A stretch of 64,000 nt of DNA, from assembly GCA_026545225.1 (NCBI GenBank), contig CM048848.1, positions 49,749,806-49,813,805 of the forward strand. Reading direction: 5' to 3'. The position numbers were made by a program, and so were the translations under genes. Positions within the stretch are counted from its first letter, which is position 1. Each line of letters starts with the position of its first letter. This stretch comes from Cornus controversa (taxonomy: Eukaryota; Streptophyta; Magnoliopsida; Cornales; Cornaceae). The notes under the pieces are model-generated. The model searched no databases. It saw only the letters and a program-made list of their open reading frames with translations, and was not told the DNA's origin. This document shows positions 48,201-59,929 of the stretch, piece by piece.

Positions 48201-51200
48201 TAACACTTGGAACCTGTAGTCGAGTCCAGTTAACATAGGATATGATCCAGTTTACACAATGTGCAGAATTGATACAAAGAGAAGTGCCAAGGCATTGGCA
48301 AATGATGCTTATAGATGAAAATCATGCATTAGATACTCTTAATCATCATAACATAGTTAAAATCCACCCCTGCAATCACCAAGCATGGATATCAATAACT
48401 TGCCAAGTTAGGCTAATAACACATACTACATTATAGCAGCATGTGCTTGGATGAAATATGTATCATTAGATATTAAACAACCATCAAATGAAATTATTAA
48501 AAAACTCCACAATTTTAAAGGATAAAAATGAGAAGCAGTATTTGGCATGTGAGAGCCACCTGTATCCACTCCTTGATGGACTCCAAAACAGAACTCCTGA
48601 AATCATCGCCGGCCAGATCGTGAACTTTAACCTGCCGAGAAAATTGAAAAAGACAATGTTACAGAAATTGTTTAAATAAAGATATAAAATATAAGAAACA
48701 GGAACCAGCTAAATGTAACTGAGCAGCTATAATGTTCTCTATTAGACATTAATGGATCTAAAGCAGCTAAAGAAGAGCTGATGAATTATACGAACCAAAG
48801 TATGAAGGGAATCAGATATGCTGAAAACACATGCTCACCTTTAAAAGCAAAAATATAGCAGAAGCATAGGCATCTTCCGTCATTGATGTAAATCCAAGAC
48901 TTCTAAGATTGCGAACAACCGTTCCAATGTTCTTCACTAGTTTGTTGTTTTCTGAAAACCTTCTCTGATGATAGTACCCATCAATATCCATGTCACCAGT
49001 TCTGTAGGGGAGTTTACTTTTTTCATCTAGATCCATGTCATCTTTATTTTGTGGTTCATTATCATCTACAAATTCTCCAGCCATAATTGTACTTAACTCC
49101 TCCAGCCTTCCCTTAAAATACCAGTGGAGTATCTCTGAGAACATTGTAAGACATAAACAAAGCAGTGATTAATATACTTCTAGTTTGTCAAAAGCATCAC
49201 TTAATTTGAAGCTTCCAAGAAAGACCTCTGGTATGGATAATTCAAGCCCAGCCCAAAGAATGAAGTGAACCATTTTTAAAATATGTCAAGGAACTACAAC
49301 GGCACAATATTAAATGGTGACGGATGAATTGGTAAGAACTTTGGAATAATGAAATGGAACAACATAGAATGAGTATGATAACTAAGGATGGCATAACAAG
49401 AAGAAATGCTATTTAAAAGAAGAAGTAGAAGAAGAATTGAATAACTCAAAATAAGTGACCACAGACTTGTACAACAGTAGGTTAATTCATGCAATAAATT
49501 TATATGGACATTCAATTCAGTTACTCAGAACACATATCTAGATTATGCGGAGCTGAAATGTCCATCTGAGAACATGACATATACGGTTGTCTTATAAAAA
49601 AAAAGAAGACATATACTGTTGTCTTCAGAGATCATTAAACTAGACAAACTTAATGATGTTAAGAGATCTTTCCACTTACCATATACTCATGAACTACTTG
49701 GAGGATCACAAACACAGTCATTTTATACGAGCATGACAGTATGATACTTCCCTTGGCTTATGCCAATTTTTTTTTTTTTTGATAAATAACAATTCATTAA
49801 AAGGTGCTCAAGAGGGGAGCGCTCCCTAGAAGATACAAAAAGCCGAGCACGGCCATCTATAAGCTTAAGCTATTAATGAAGTCCACTACTTCATCACCCG
49901 ATATACAATTTCTCCCTTTTACCCAAAAAAATAAAGAACTCAAAATATTGTATTTGAGAGACCAAATAGGAGATTCCGCGTCCTCGAAGCGCCTCCTATT
50001 CCTCTCATGTCACAGACCCCACCATAAACAAAGGGGGGTGCCCTCCAAACTTCTCTGACTCGGCTATCCACTGTACACCCTCTCCAAGCCTCAATCATAT
50101 TTGCCGTGGTGCTGGGAATCACCCAGACTATACCAAAGGCAACCAAGAACATGTACCAAATATCCCTTGCCACTAGACAATGAAGAAGAAGATGATCCAC
50201 CGTTTCCTCCGACGTTTTGCACATGCAACACCAATTCATCATAATTCGACCTCTTCTCCTTAGGTTATCAATAGTAAGAATCTTGCCTAAGACAACTGTC
50301 CAAGTAAAGAAAACCACCTTCAATGGGGCCTTTGTTTTCCAAATTGCCTTCTAAGGGAAGATGGGACCCGTGAAATCCAAGAGATTTCTACAATAAGAGC
50401 AAGGTTCCCCTCTTGGAACCCAACCAAACCATCTCGTCCATCCCCTCCCCCTCAACCACCTGACTCTACAACAGGGCTAAGAACTCTGCTACCTCTGTAA
50501 GCTCACAATCGTGGAATGCCCTATGAAAGCGCACATCCCAAGTCAAACTACCACTATCAAGTTGATAGCAGTTGACAACCAAGGCTTGCCTATTCGTAGC
50601 AATCATGAACAAACTAGGGAATCTACGGGCCAAGGATGTTTCCCCACACCAAATGTCCTTCCAGAAACTGATATGCCTCCCATTCTTCACCTTAAAACGA
50701 ATGTGTTTGGAGAACTCATCCCAGCCTTTCTGGATGCATTTCCATACCCCCACCCCCATAGGGAGGTTCGTCTCCATAGATTCCAAGAAGACAATAGAAC
50801 TTTAAAATTACCAAGAGAGAGAGGACCTCTTTGACTTAAGAATTGTCATTAAAAATAGCTCTACAGATGGCTTTTTAAGTTTGTGATAAGATACCATTCG
50901 TTGCAACATGTATAAGGAATTCAACAACAATATTGCTGCAGCTTTGTAATTAAAGTGCCCTAGAAATCATGTTCTTGTAGTTAACTTCATAAATTTCTAT
51001 CTTATGATTTGCTACCAAAGTAGTTGACAGGCAAGCACTGATGTGTTAGGATAAGTGGTCGTCCAGAGAGAATAATCAGACCATGCACCTTACAGAGTAT
51101 CCACTTACATGGTGCAGCAGGATAACAATGATTGGCCCATATGTACCTAGTCTTTTTGTTCACTGGAAGCAAATTTATTCTTTCAACAATTTACTAAACA

Positions 51201-53691
51201 ACTTGAGAAAAATAACTGAAGATGACAATGGCTCAGATGAGCACTAGTGTTTCTGTTTATCTGTAGGAAAATAAATGGCTAGCCTGAACAATTCATCTAT
51301 ATTTCTTCTATCACATATTCAGCAAACAAAAGTCCGAATTTTCTCATGCATAACTGCAAAACTAAGATATCGAGACATACCAGGAAAATACCGAGGAAGA
51401 GAGGCCATGAGAACTGAAGATACCATTAACTGATATTTAGAAGAAAGATGGATTCTTTCTGAATCTGACTTGTGTCTTCCCTCCGACATACTATCTCTGT
51501 ATGACTGTAATGCATGAACCAACATTGAAAGGCACTTCTCCTGATATTGTTTTTCCAACGATATCTCTTCCAGAGCTTTATATAATACTTGCTGAACTCC
51601 ATCCTCTTGAATCTGTTTCAGCAATTATAGGGATCAGGATTCCAACAAGACAAGTAAACTACTGGAATCTGAGCAGACCAATAGAAATTAAAGAACAGCT
51701 GGCAGCAGCTTCTTGAAAAAAAATGAGTTCCTTTTAATTCTATTGGTAACTGGTAGTGTTGGTCACAAACAGGTTTACAATTTAATATGAGAGGATTTTC
51801 TGGTGTCATGAAAGTATTCAGCAATTCTAAGGATATTTCAACCAGATCCCCAATAATCTCCCATATAGCATTGGATTTTCTGATGTCATGAAAGTATTCA
51901 GCTTCTTGAGAAATGAATGCTAATGTAAAATTCCAAATCACATAATCTCCCAGATAGCATTGGATTCATGGATTTACATCTGAGCCCCCAAATTCAAACC
52001 CATTGTTTGTCAACACTCAATACTCCCTATTTCGGGTTTAATAAAAAAAAATTAAAAAGAACGTTGAACATCAGTATTATACATTTTAGATAACAGGTGG
52101 GGCTCTAGCTGCATATATCTGGTATTTAAAATCTATATACAAGTGTCCAAACACTCTCCTTCTGCTAAAGTAAGTCACTGAAACGATTAGCTTCACCAAA
52201 ATCACAGGGAGTGCATGTGCTTAGTTTGTACGTATACGCATGCTAATGCGTGTTAAAGTTAAAACCATCAAAAAAAGGAGAGAAGTGCCAACCTTTTTGT
52301 TGGAATACAGTCAGGTAGCTTATTTGTACTTTTGATGAGAACATTTAAATATCTGGTGGTTGAACTGATCTTTTGTGCATACTGAACAATGTTGAATAGA
52401 AGCTTTGATTTACCAATCACTTTCAAAGTGAAAATGTCAAATTCATCAGTGAAATTCAAAATATATGTTGTAAATTCATACAAACTAAAGCAAACTGTTA
52501 GAGATTAGTTTGGCTCCTTTAACAACTGAAGTATCACGATATGTCAAGAAGCTGAAAGTACTATCTGTAAACTATAAATCTATTGAGAAAAAGTATAGTA
52601 TCATATCATTATGAACTTCAACGATTAGATGAATTCACTACAAGGCCAACAATCAACAAATGATACTCAGAAACAAAACAAATATCTCTATCTCTAATCA
52701 CAAGTTTCCTAGACAATTTAAATTGATGGAAGGATATATAATTAAACAGGCAACAAAGTACTTAGTTTGCTAAAGCATCTCACATACGTACCGGGTCCTT
52801 GTTCATTTCTAAAGCTGCAACATTGCTGTAAGCATCAAAATGCCACCAGAATTTTGATGCTCCATTTTTCTCGAAGGTTTGCTGTTAGGAAAACAACAAA
52901 AAGAGATACAAAATGAAAACACAAGTATCTGGAAGATTAAATTCAATAGATAGAAAAAGAAGGTAAACATAATTTATAGCTGCAATACTGAAACTGTAAC
53001 ACTGAATCCATTTTCTTTTATGTTTGAATGGGAATGATCTAGCATCATGCCATCACCACATACACATTACTACAGTATACAGCACTCCTCGCTAGTTGAT
53101 AAAAACCTATTCAATACTGACTAGATTGCACCACTACAAGTGCATTGCCACCCACACTACAACCATGACACCATGTACTTGCAGCACGTAATATTGTTCA
53201 ATAGGGATGCTAAGCACTATCAATTTCTACATTCAAAAACAAAATTAACTAGCTGAGTAACAAATTGATTTCACAAAAAATGTTCATAATCAGAAGACAT
53301 GATTATAAGGAAATCACCTCAATATGGATATTCAAACGACGATAATTGCCACAAATCTCAATAACCAATATTTCAATCATCACATGTACAAAATTAAAGC
53401 AATTAACATGAATCAATGCACAATTTTTGAAAAGAAAAAAAGAAGAAGTATAAGCACCTCAAGGGAGCGAAGGAAGTGTTCTTGAACGAGAGATTGGAGA
53501 CCGTGGTTGCAAAGAGTGAGAGCGTAAGACACGAAGTCTGAACCATACGATAGATCACCGTTGCCTTTGAGAAGAGCTTCTGTGGTGAAGCAGAAGCCAT
53601 TCCAGCTCTCCAGAATTTCTTGAATGGAATCGTCATTTAGAGAGTCCAAAATCCCCAAATTACAAACTGATGAGAAAGAATCCACTGTCAT
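42240..53691 (-). CDS. APC2: Anaphase-promoting complex subunit 2 (APC2), 16 exons
   Basis: The minus-strand exons are 53691-53458, 52881-52792, 51612-51381, 49134-48839, 48631-48560, 47656-47412, 46635-46222, 45874-45673, 45533-45419, 45259-45177, 44820-44701, 44503-44415, 44339-44258, 43743-43552, 42521-42453 and 42362-42240 (stop TGA). Every junction is GT-AG and the phases agree, giving 885 residues, close to the usual plant APC2 length. Recognisable segments are the N-terminal cullin-repeat region (exons 1-7, with the family block DIDPAGVF-like TIDPAGVFLEAVGEPIREYL in exon 7), cullin homology in exons 8-11 (ILGMIVGIIGSKDQLVNEYH, MQRCEIMLNDLIDSKR, NFWPPIQ) and the C-terminal winged-helix APC2 domain in exons 14-16 (MLTNFGSMTLDRIHNTLK, LEEL-like AAEEKLELRDGMYFLKK). 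APC2 is the scaffold that pairs with the RING subunit APC11 in the APC/C ubiquitin ligase, in the nucleus and at mitosis. Nothing in the coding region is broken. The start is the first Met of exon 1, in line with the family's N-terminus. Confidence 0.95.
46936..46954. repeat. Poly(A) run in APC2 intron 6
   Basis: An uninterrupted A tract of about 19 bases followed by A-rich sequence stands between exons 6 and 7 of APC2. No retroelement body was recognised upstream of it, so it may be plain slippage or a remnant tail. Confidence 0.8.
47944..48179. mobile_element. Small MITE in APC2 intron 5
   Basis: The left end AAGCACCCATGTCGGACACA and the reverse complement of the right end (AAGAGCACATAGACACTG) match imperfectly. 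The interior repeats GTCGGACAC/GTGTCCGACAC words. The family resembles the larger element at 55075-55660. It does not touch any exon. Confidence 0.55.
49767..50835 (-). mobile_element. 5'-truncated L1-type LINE in APC2 intron 3, poly(A) tail intact
   Basis: In minus-strand sense the element runs from about 50835 to a poly(A) tail of about 14 bases (seen as T at 49767-49780), preceded by TTTATC. Broken ORF2 pieces include ISFWKDIWCGETSLARRFPSL near 50620-50700 and the zinc-binding region FFTWTVVLGKILTIDNLRRRG, C-x2-C and TVDHLLLHC near 50190-50330. Frames are shifted between the pieces. It lies in the same orientation as APC2 and is more intact than the relic at 8000-9110, to which its zinc-binding region is similar. 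No target duplication was found. Confidence 0.85.
51795..51960. repeat. Imperfect 80-bp tandem duplication in APC2 intron 2
   Basis: TTTTCTG(G/A)TGTCATGAAAGTATTCAGC occurs at about 51795 and again at about 51875, with ATAATCTCCCA(T/G)ATAGCATTGGATT shared by both copies. It is intronic. Confidence 0.75.
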
Positions 53692-53785
53692 TGTAGAGGA
53701 CTCAACGACTCAACAAGCTCAGCCAACAATATTCAGAGTACAAAACCTATTGCAAATGGGTGGATTAAGTTCTCATTCTAACTAA

Positions 53786-53844
<59 letters not shown>
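53786..53844. repeat. (TA)n(GA)n compound microsatellite upstream of the APC2 start codon
   Basis: TA units run to 53810 and GA units to 53844, about 95-150 bases 5' of the ATG at 53691. In gene sense it reads (TC)n then (TA)n, a pyrimidine-rich tract of the sort frequent in plant 5' UTRs and core promoters. It may be transcribed. Confidence 0.9.
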
Positions 53845-53847
<3 letters not shown>

Positions 53848-54157
53848 GTTAGTATCTGATAACTATAGGCAATTACCTTTCTGATTTGCCGCCACTTGAC
53901 ATTTAAATGCTTGTCCAACGGCGAATCTCCTCAAGACTCTAGCAGTGGTTGGATTCCGAGGCCAGCGTCAAATTCCTTCGAGGTCTATTGACCAGCGATG
54001 TGCACAAGTTCTAATTCTGCCAAAAATTGACTGTGCTGGTTGAGACTCACAATCAGGTGGCTCAAAACTTGACTCTGTTGCTCAGAAAAGCTCTGCCTAC
54101 TTTTTGTTATGAACTCCTTAAAATGTGTTAGCAACATATATTGTGTAAATATTGTAG

Positions 54158-54184
54158 TGCCCAACACTGGGCCGAAGCCCAAGT
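54158..54184. promoter_or_regulatory. Cluster of site II (TGGGCY-type) elements upstream of APC2
   Basis: TGCCCAAC, TGGGCC and AGCCCAA occur within 27 bases, about 470-490 bases upstream of the APC2 ATG. TGGGCC/T elements are known TCP-factor sites in promoters of plant cell-division and ribosomal genes, which would suit APC2. The distance and the lack of a mapped transcription start keep this tentative. Confidence 0.35.
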
Positions 54185-54189
54185 CCAAT

Positions 54190-55074
54190 TATCATTACTA
54201 CGAGTCTGAGTAACATACAAGAGTCCGAAGTTTTCAGTATATTCATCTTTGGAAATTAAAATCACATCCAGAACAGGGGAATATCTGCAAGGGAGCTGAT
54301 ATTGATATTTACGCTCCACCTCTCCACTTTCTTTGTTTTCTTAATTCTTTAAAATAAAATTACAAAAGAGTTCGTACATTTTTATTATATTTTTAATGTC
54401 ATAATTGTCCTCTTTTTTTATTAAGGTTAGGACTTTTAACCATAAAATGCAAATTTATTCATCCTCTCTCTCTCTGTACATAAATGAAATATCTTAATAA
54501 TCATATAGTGTATGAGTTGGAGAAAGTTATTGAACTTATTAAAACAAGTAATATAAAAAAATATCATAAATCTATGAATTATTAAATTCTTATAATTCTC
54601 GTGGTAATGGTGAATTTTTTTTCTTTAGAATATAGTTTTTGAGTTGATTTTGAAAATAATGACTTGAGAAAGTATCGATGATTAGGATAAAAAGGTATGT
54701 GATTAGGTTAAAAAAATATTTGAATTGAAATTAAATTTTATATCAATGAATAAAACCTATTTATAACATTAATTGAAAGCAAAACAATCTCTATGAAGCA
54801 TAGTAATATTTAATTGAATTGAAAATTAAAGGAAAATCAACCTTTTTTTTTTATGGGTGAGAAAAACCTAGTTTTACTTAAATAGAAACTCTGTTGTATA
54901 GTTCAATAAGTAAGTCAAGGAAAGATTGTTTGCTCTAATAAAGGAATATTTATAAATTATATTATGTGATTAAATTTACTTTTAATTATTATATAATCTA
55001 TTTTACATATAGTGTGTGTATATATATATATACATCGTGTGTAATTTCAATATGAGAGAAAATACTTGAGAGCT
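54190..55074. other. Gene-free AT-rich stretch
   Basis: Nothing coding is recognised. It contains short (TA)n tracts, for example at about 55017-55030. Minus-strand ORFs at 53985-54319 have no recognisable protein content and probably lie in the APC2 promoter region. Confidence 0.45.
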
Positions 55075-55660
55075 AGGAAGCACAAATACTCCGAAAAAGG
55101 CTTCGTGGTCCTATCGAACACGTGTCCAATACAAATATGGCCAGAATACGTGTCCGATACGGCTAAGAAATATTCAATTTTTTTTAAATAAAATTTTGAA
55201 TATTGGATACGACTAGGATACGTAGGGAATATGGCTGAGATATGTTTAAGATACGTCTGGGATACGTTTATGATACTTTTTTGAACAAATTTGTAATTTT
55301 TTTTTCTATAAAATAGGATTGAGATTGTAATATTAAAAACTTTATAGGCTAGAAAATAAGAGTCATTTTATAAAAAAACAAAAATATTTTTAAAACCCTC
55401 AAGTAAGTGAGTTATTGTAAAGAATATTAGAAAAAATCAGAGATTTCTAGATTTTAACTTCTTATATTTTGTATAATTGATTTAAGTATATTTATTGTAT
55501 AGGTGAAGAATAAAACTTAATATTTCATGTATAATATTATATATTTATTTATTTATTTAACGTATCATTACCGTGTCCGTATCCTATTTTCTTGAAATTT
55601 CTCGTATCGCCGTATTCATATCGTGTCGTACCATATATCGTGTCTATGTCTGTACTTCCT
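55075..55660. mobile_element. MITE with TIR AGGAAG(C/T)ACA and internal GATACG repeats, about 0.59 kb
   Basis: The left end AGGAAGCACAAATACTCC and the reverse complement of the right end (AGGAAGTACAGACATAGACA) share the first 10-12 bases with one mismatch. Subterminal sequence on both sides is rich in ACACGTGTCC/CGTGTCCGTATCC words, and GGATACG-type units repeat through the left interior (55195-55275). Non-coding. The end sequence recalls plant hAT MITEs. Confidence 0.6.
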
Positions 55661-56920
55661 TGTTTAAGAGTGAATTCAAGTATTCTGACTTTAATAAAAA
55701 ATAATAATTATGGTATTAAAAATGTGAGAATCAAGCATTCTGGAGTCTAGGAACTCTTTTGTAAACTGTACTTAGAAAGAAAAAAAAGTTGAGCGTCTCA
55801 AGTTATCAGTAAAGCGCGTCTCAAGTCATCAGTAGATCGCGAATATCAGCAACTTATCTACCATGCTCCCGGTATAAATATATCATATAAATCTGAATCA
55901 TGCATGCACAACACATAAAGTGAGTCTTATCGTACGTGTACAACACGCAACGTCTAAATTCACCAAATATATTGTAAATGTTCTCCAAAAATAGATAAAA
56001 ATACCGAGTTTTTATTAAAAGAGTTCCAAAATACTCGGAATATTATAGAATTTTTTCAAATAGTGGCCGCGAGAGCAAAGACAAAGCCAACGTAGGCTCA
56101 AGGCAGCATGTGCTCTGGTCCGACCCCACCCAATATATATATATAAGTTTTCTTTTTTTTACATGTATATAAAAAAGAATTACAAAATGTCCCCTAAAAT
56201 TTTCAATTGTTAAAAATCTCTTAATTTCTTTCTTTTTTTTCTCTCTTTTACTCTTCAAATTCCTTTGATTCCCTTAAAAAAAAAATTTGCATTCCCTTTC
56301 TTCAGTCAAACTCTATTTTTTCTTTCTTTCAAAGTTCTTTCACTTTTCTTTTCTTCTACGTTTTTTTTTTCCTTCTTAAAATTCTGCTTTTCACATTTAT
56401 GTGTGATGTATGTACTGTAATATTTTTTCCCCTTCTTATTCCTTTTATTTTCTCTTCTTCTCATTTAAATTTATTATTATAATTTTATGTACTCGATCTG
56501 CCAAACTGTCCCCATCAAGTGGATGGTGCCTGAAGTGCGAACACTCCATTTAGTGAACATTATATATATACACACACATATTCGTAGGTTTTTTTTCTTT
56601 TTCTTTTTATCTTTCCATAACATAAAATGAAATTAAAGAAGAAAATTCAATTCTCAAGATAATCATGCCTTTTTTTTTCCTGGGCTATTTGACTAAATAC
56701 TCCTGTCATGATAGTGGGTTGGTGTGTGTTCTTGGTGATTCAGTGGCTCTCCTTTTTCTGGGAGTAGAGTACAGAAAAATGTCTCCATCTTTGTAGTAAG
56801 ATACTCGGGTGTATTTTAGGAGAGCTAAAAATGCGTATTCCAACTCCAACACCCCCTACATCCCTACATGATGATATTAGGAATGTTTTTTTTGTATTGC
56901 ATCTAATCCCACAGTCTATG
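55661..56920. other. Gene-free stretch, T/C-rich in the middle
   Basis: From about 56140 to 56480 the plus strand is dominated by TTC/TTT low-complexity sequence. No protein content is recognised in any ORF. Confidence 0.45.
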
Positions 56921-58215
56921 AGAGCATCCACATCTGCCTCTTGACCTATTTGAAGAGCCAAGAGCCACATTGGGCTCTTGGAATTTAGGGGTCCACTTGG
57001 GGCACGCAATGGAACTTGAGGAGGGTGAGCCTTTCTCCTGTTGGGGAAATTCAATTTTTTGTCCCGCATGTGAGCCCGGCCTTTTTTTTCTTTTCTTCAA
57101 TAGAAAATGATGTTGTTTTCTATCTTTTTTTTTTTTTTTTTTCCGGATGGCGCGTGTACCACACATACCAACGGTCAAAATTATTTAAATTATTTAACCG
57201 TTGAACTTAAACCCTATTTAGCCAGCAATTTTAAACAAAACTATTTTAAAGCAATATTTTGGGTATTTTTTTATAAAAAAAAATTCTGAAAAGTTCTCTT
57301 CCAATATAGAGCCAAACAACCCCCAACGGTTATAATGGCCAAAAAAAGCTTAATTTTTTTTATTTAAAAAAAGTGTTTTTTACAAAAAAAAAAAAATCAT
57401 TTCCTTTCTTTTCACCTCTATAAATACATCAACCTCACCACCATTCACCTCACATCTAATTGTTCTATCTTCTCAGCTCCATCAAGCTAGAAATCATTTC
57501 TTATATTAATCTTATCTATTTTTTCTATACTCAATCCAATTCCATGAAGACCGATCACCATACTATCCCCAATTCAACGAATCAAGCGATGAGTTTCCCG
57601 TATTTGACGAAAATAATACCGATTTCGTATCTTACCCACAACTACCGTTCAATGTGAATTACAATTAATTCACCTACAAAGAATCACAATTTCCATCTCT
57701 CAACCTACCAAAAAGCAACCGGGTACCCAAAATTCCAATTGGTCCATGGTCGAAGATAAAACTTTGTGTCATGCATGGTTGAACACTGGCTCTGACGCGG
57801 TAACCGATTCAGACCAAAGGAGGTCAACCATATGGATCCAAATTCAATAACATTTTCAAAAACATCTTGGCGATCCATCCCTTTGAACTCACATCGCTTT
57901 GATAAATCGTTGGTCCGTCATTCAAGAAAAAATTAATAAATTTTCTGGATACTTGACTACGATTGAAATGAATAGGTGAAGTGACTACATCAATGATGAT
58001 ACGGTAAGTTCTTTACAATGTGAATTAAAATTTTCAATTAAATTTTTTAAACATTCAGCTTCTAATTATTGCTAATTTTAAACATTTAGATAAGCACAAC
58101 AAAATATCTATATGCTAGTCAAAGTGAGAACAGGGAGAAATTTATGTTAGATAGTTGTTGGCTAATTCTGAGGCTACTTGGTTATAAATGAATTAGTTAG
58201 GTAGGCCAATTTCTT

Positions 58216-59300
58216 GCAGGCGTGCTAGAGCCGTCGTGTCAGCTCGATGTAAACAGTTTGATCGAACACAAGTATCTCCTTTGGAGGTCTTGTTGGATCA
58301 GACGATTGGCTAGAGAGAGAATACGAAACTCTCTATTGAGTTCTTTCCTTGCCTTAATTAAAAGAACTTTTAATCGTGCGCAAAGAATTGCGAGACCGAA
58401 TTGTAAAAGGAAGGAGGTAGAAGGAGGAAGATAAAAGGAGGGAGGTAGAAAGTGAGGGAGAAGTAGATTGACGGACGGATTAGAGGAGGCTGAGAGCAAG
58501 AAAATTGAGGGAGATGTAGATCGAGTAAGAAATAGAGTAATATTCTGGGAGAATATTATGAGAGAGACAGATTGCACGTGATGCAATTGTATAATTGTGG
58601 TTGTGAGAATCCCTAAAATAGAGTTCTGTTTATTTATTTATAGAAGAAAAAGAAGTACATCACTTGCATTTAATCCTAAATTACATGATAATTACAGAAA
58701 TAAAATAATAAAGGAGATATATTATTGGTACTTTATCAACTTCTTCATACAGGAGTCCATATTCAGCCCAAAGTTGTCCCATGCAATCTTTCCTCTCATA
58801 GAGTCCATGCTCAATCTCTTTTTCTAATGCAGCCGCAACTCCTTGGAGTCTTTATTCACGAAGAGTCCGTCAATACTTAGACTCAATCTAGAGTCTATGT
58901 TCAGCCAAATCTTCCATTATAGTCGAAATTCATAAAGGTCTTTCGTCAGCTTTTCCATAATATGGAGTATAAGTAATTTTAAACTCCTTACACCCATCCT
59001 GTAAGATCAAATGACACCCATATATACTCGCGTGTGTGTGTATATATATATATATACACACACACGCATGTGTATACATATGTCATGCAGATGATCAGAT
59101 ACGTGTGTATGTTCCTAGGTGTCGATTACTTCTGTTAGGTCAACTTTGCTCAAATATCGGGCCTTTAGAGTTTTACTCCCAGGAGGACTCTTCGTCAGCC
59201 TTCTTATAACAGCTTTTACCCTTGGCACCAAGTTTTGGTGCCAATAGAGGCACATCAGTAAATGGCTTGCACATTGTGCCGAGACAAATAAGAGAAACAA
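58216..59300 (-). mobile_element. LTR-retrotransposon fragment inserted in the Harbinger ORF1
   Basis: In minus-strand sense, TGTAAGGAGT at 58992 follows GGATGGG and could start an LTR. A TATA box (CTATAAATAAATAA near 58640) and a CT-rich leader lead to a possible end near 58216. The 58993-59300 part would be the 3' end of the internal region. No protein domain is recognised, so neither superfamily nor exact edges can be given; the insertion is shown mainly by the split of ORF1. Confidence 0.4.
59030..59067. repeat. 38-bp perfect palindrome, (GT)n(TA)n(CA)n
   Basis: GCGTGTGTGTG, sixteen bases of TA, then CACACACACGC make an exact inverted repeat. It is a likely cruciform or slippage hotspot. 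Confidence 0.95.
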
Positions 59301-59929
59301 AAATAAGCAACAGCTGAAGAAGAGGAGTGAAATCCAGATTCAACATGTTGGTTCCTCAAAGCCATCTAATACATCAACTAATGTAACAATGACTCCAATT
59401 TTGGTTGAAGGATTCTCACACATCGACGACGATGATTCACCCAATGTTAAAGAATGTCAACCATTACAATGATCAACAGGACGAAAAGTGGTAAAACATA
59501 AGGGAAATAAGTACAAATCTCAAACTTTTGAAACATTACAGCATTGATTCGTTAACCGTTTTGATGATGTAAAAGTAAAACTAGATTTTCAAAAAGCACA
59601 TCTTGCGGCCGCCCAATTAGCACAAGAGACGCAAAACAGAAAAGCAAAGAGGATATAAAGAACTGGAGAATCGGAGATAATGCAAATAATTCTAGAATTG
59701 ATGCCAACATGTGAAGTGAAAGAATGACTTATTGAATGACAAAAAGAGATATTGGAGAATATACGTTTTCACAGTGACTCAACTTCTTAAAGTGTTATTT
59801 TTATCCTTAGGGAATATTATTTATTTTTAATTTGTATTGTTTAAACCTACATTGTATTTGTTTTGATTTATTTCAAATTTGTATTGTTTAAACCTATGTT
59901 TTATTTGTTTTAATTTATGTTAATTTATA

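Larger units (their letters stand above)
57544..59790 (+). pseudogene. Harbinger ORF1 (Myb/SANT-like) pseudogene, interrupted
   Basis: Plus-strand pieces in order are NWSMVEDKTLCHAWLNTGSD at about 57735-57795, then a stop, then NRWSVIQEKINKFSGYL near 57905-57955, ending at about 58000 before a GTAAGTT donor. The next exon reads YLYASQSENREKFMLDSCWLILR near 58106-58170. After a 1.1-kb insertion the C-terminal part resumes near 59400 (VKVKLDFQKAHLAAAQLAQET at about 59570-59630, EILENIRFHSDST near 59745). The W-x-x-x-E-D-x-x-L-C-x-A-W-L start, the R-W-x-x-I-Q block and the Lys-rich C-terminus are the layout of the plant Harbinger ORF1, often annotated as trihelix-like. Several stops make it non-functional. 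Confidence 0.7.

Noticed and set aside
2854..53691. A functional cluster formed by the RING protein and APC2
   Set aside because: They are 30 kb apart in different families of ubiquitin ligases, and plant genes of one pathway are rarely clustered; co-location alone is not evidence.
53985..54319. Two minus-strand ORFs upstream of APC2 as a separate small gene
   Set aside because: They overlap in different frames, lack recognisable content and lie where the APC2 promoter is expected.
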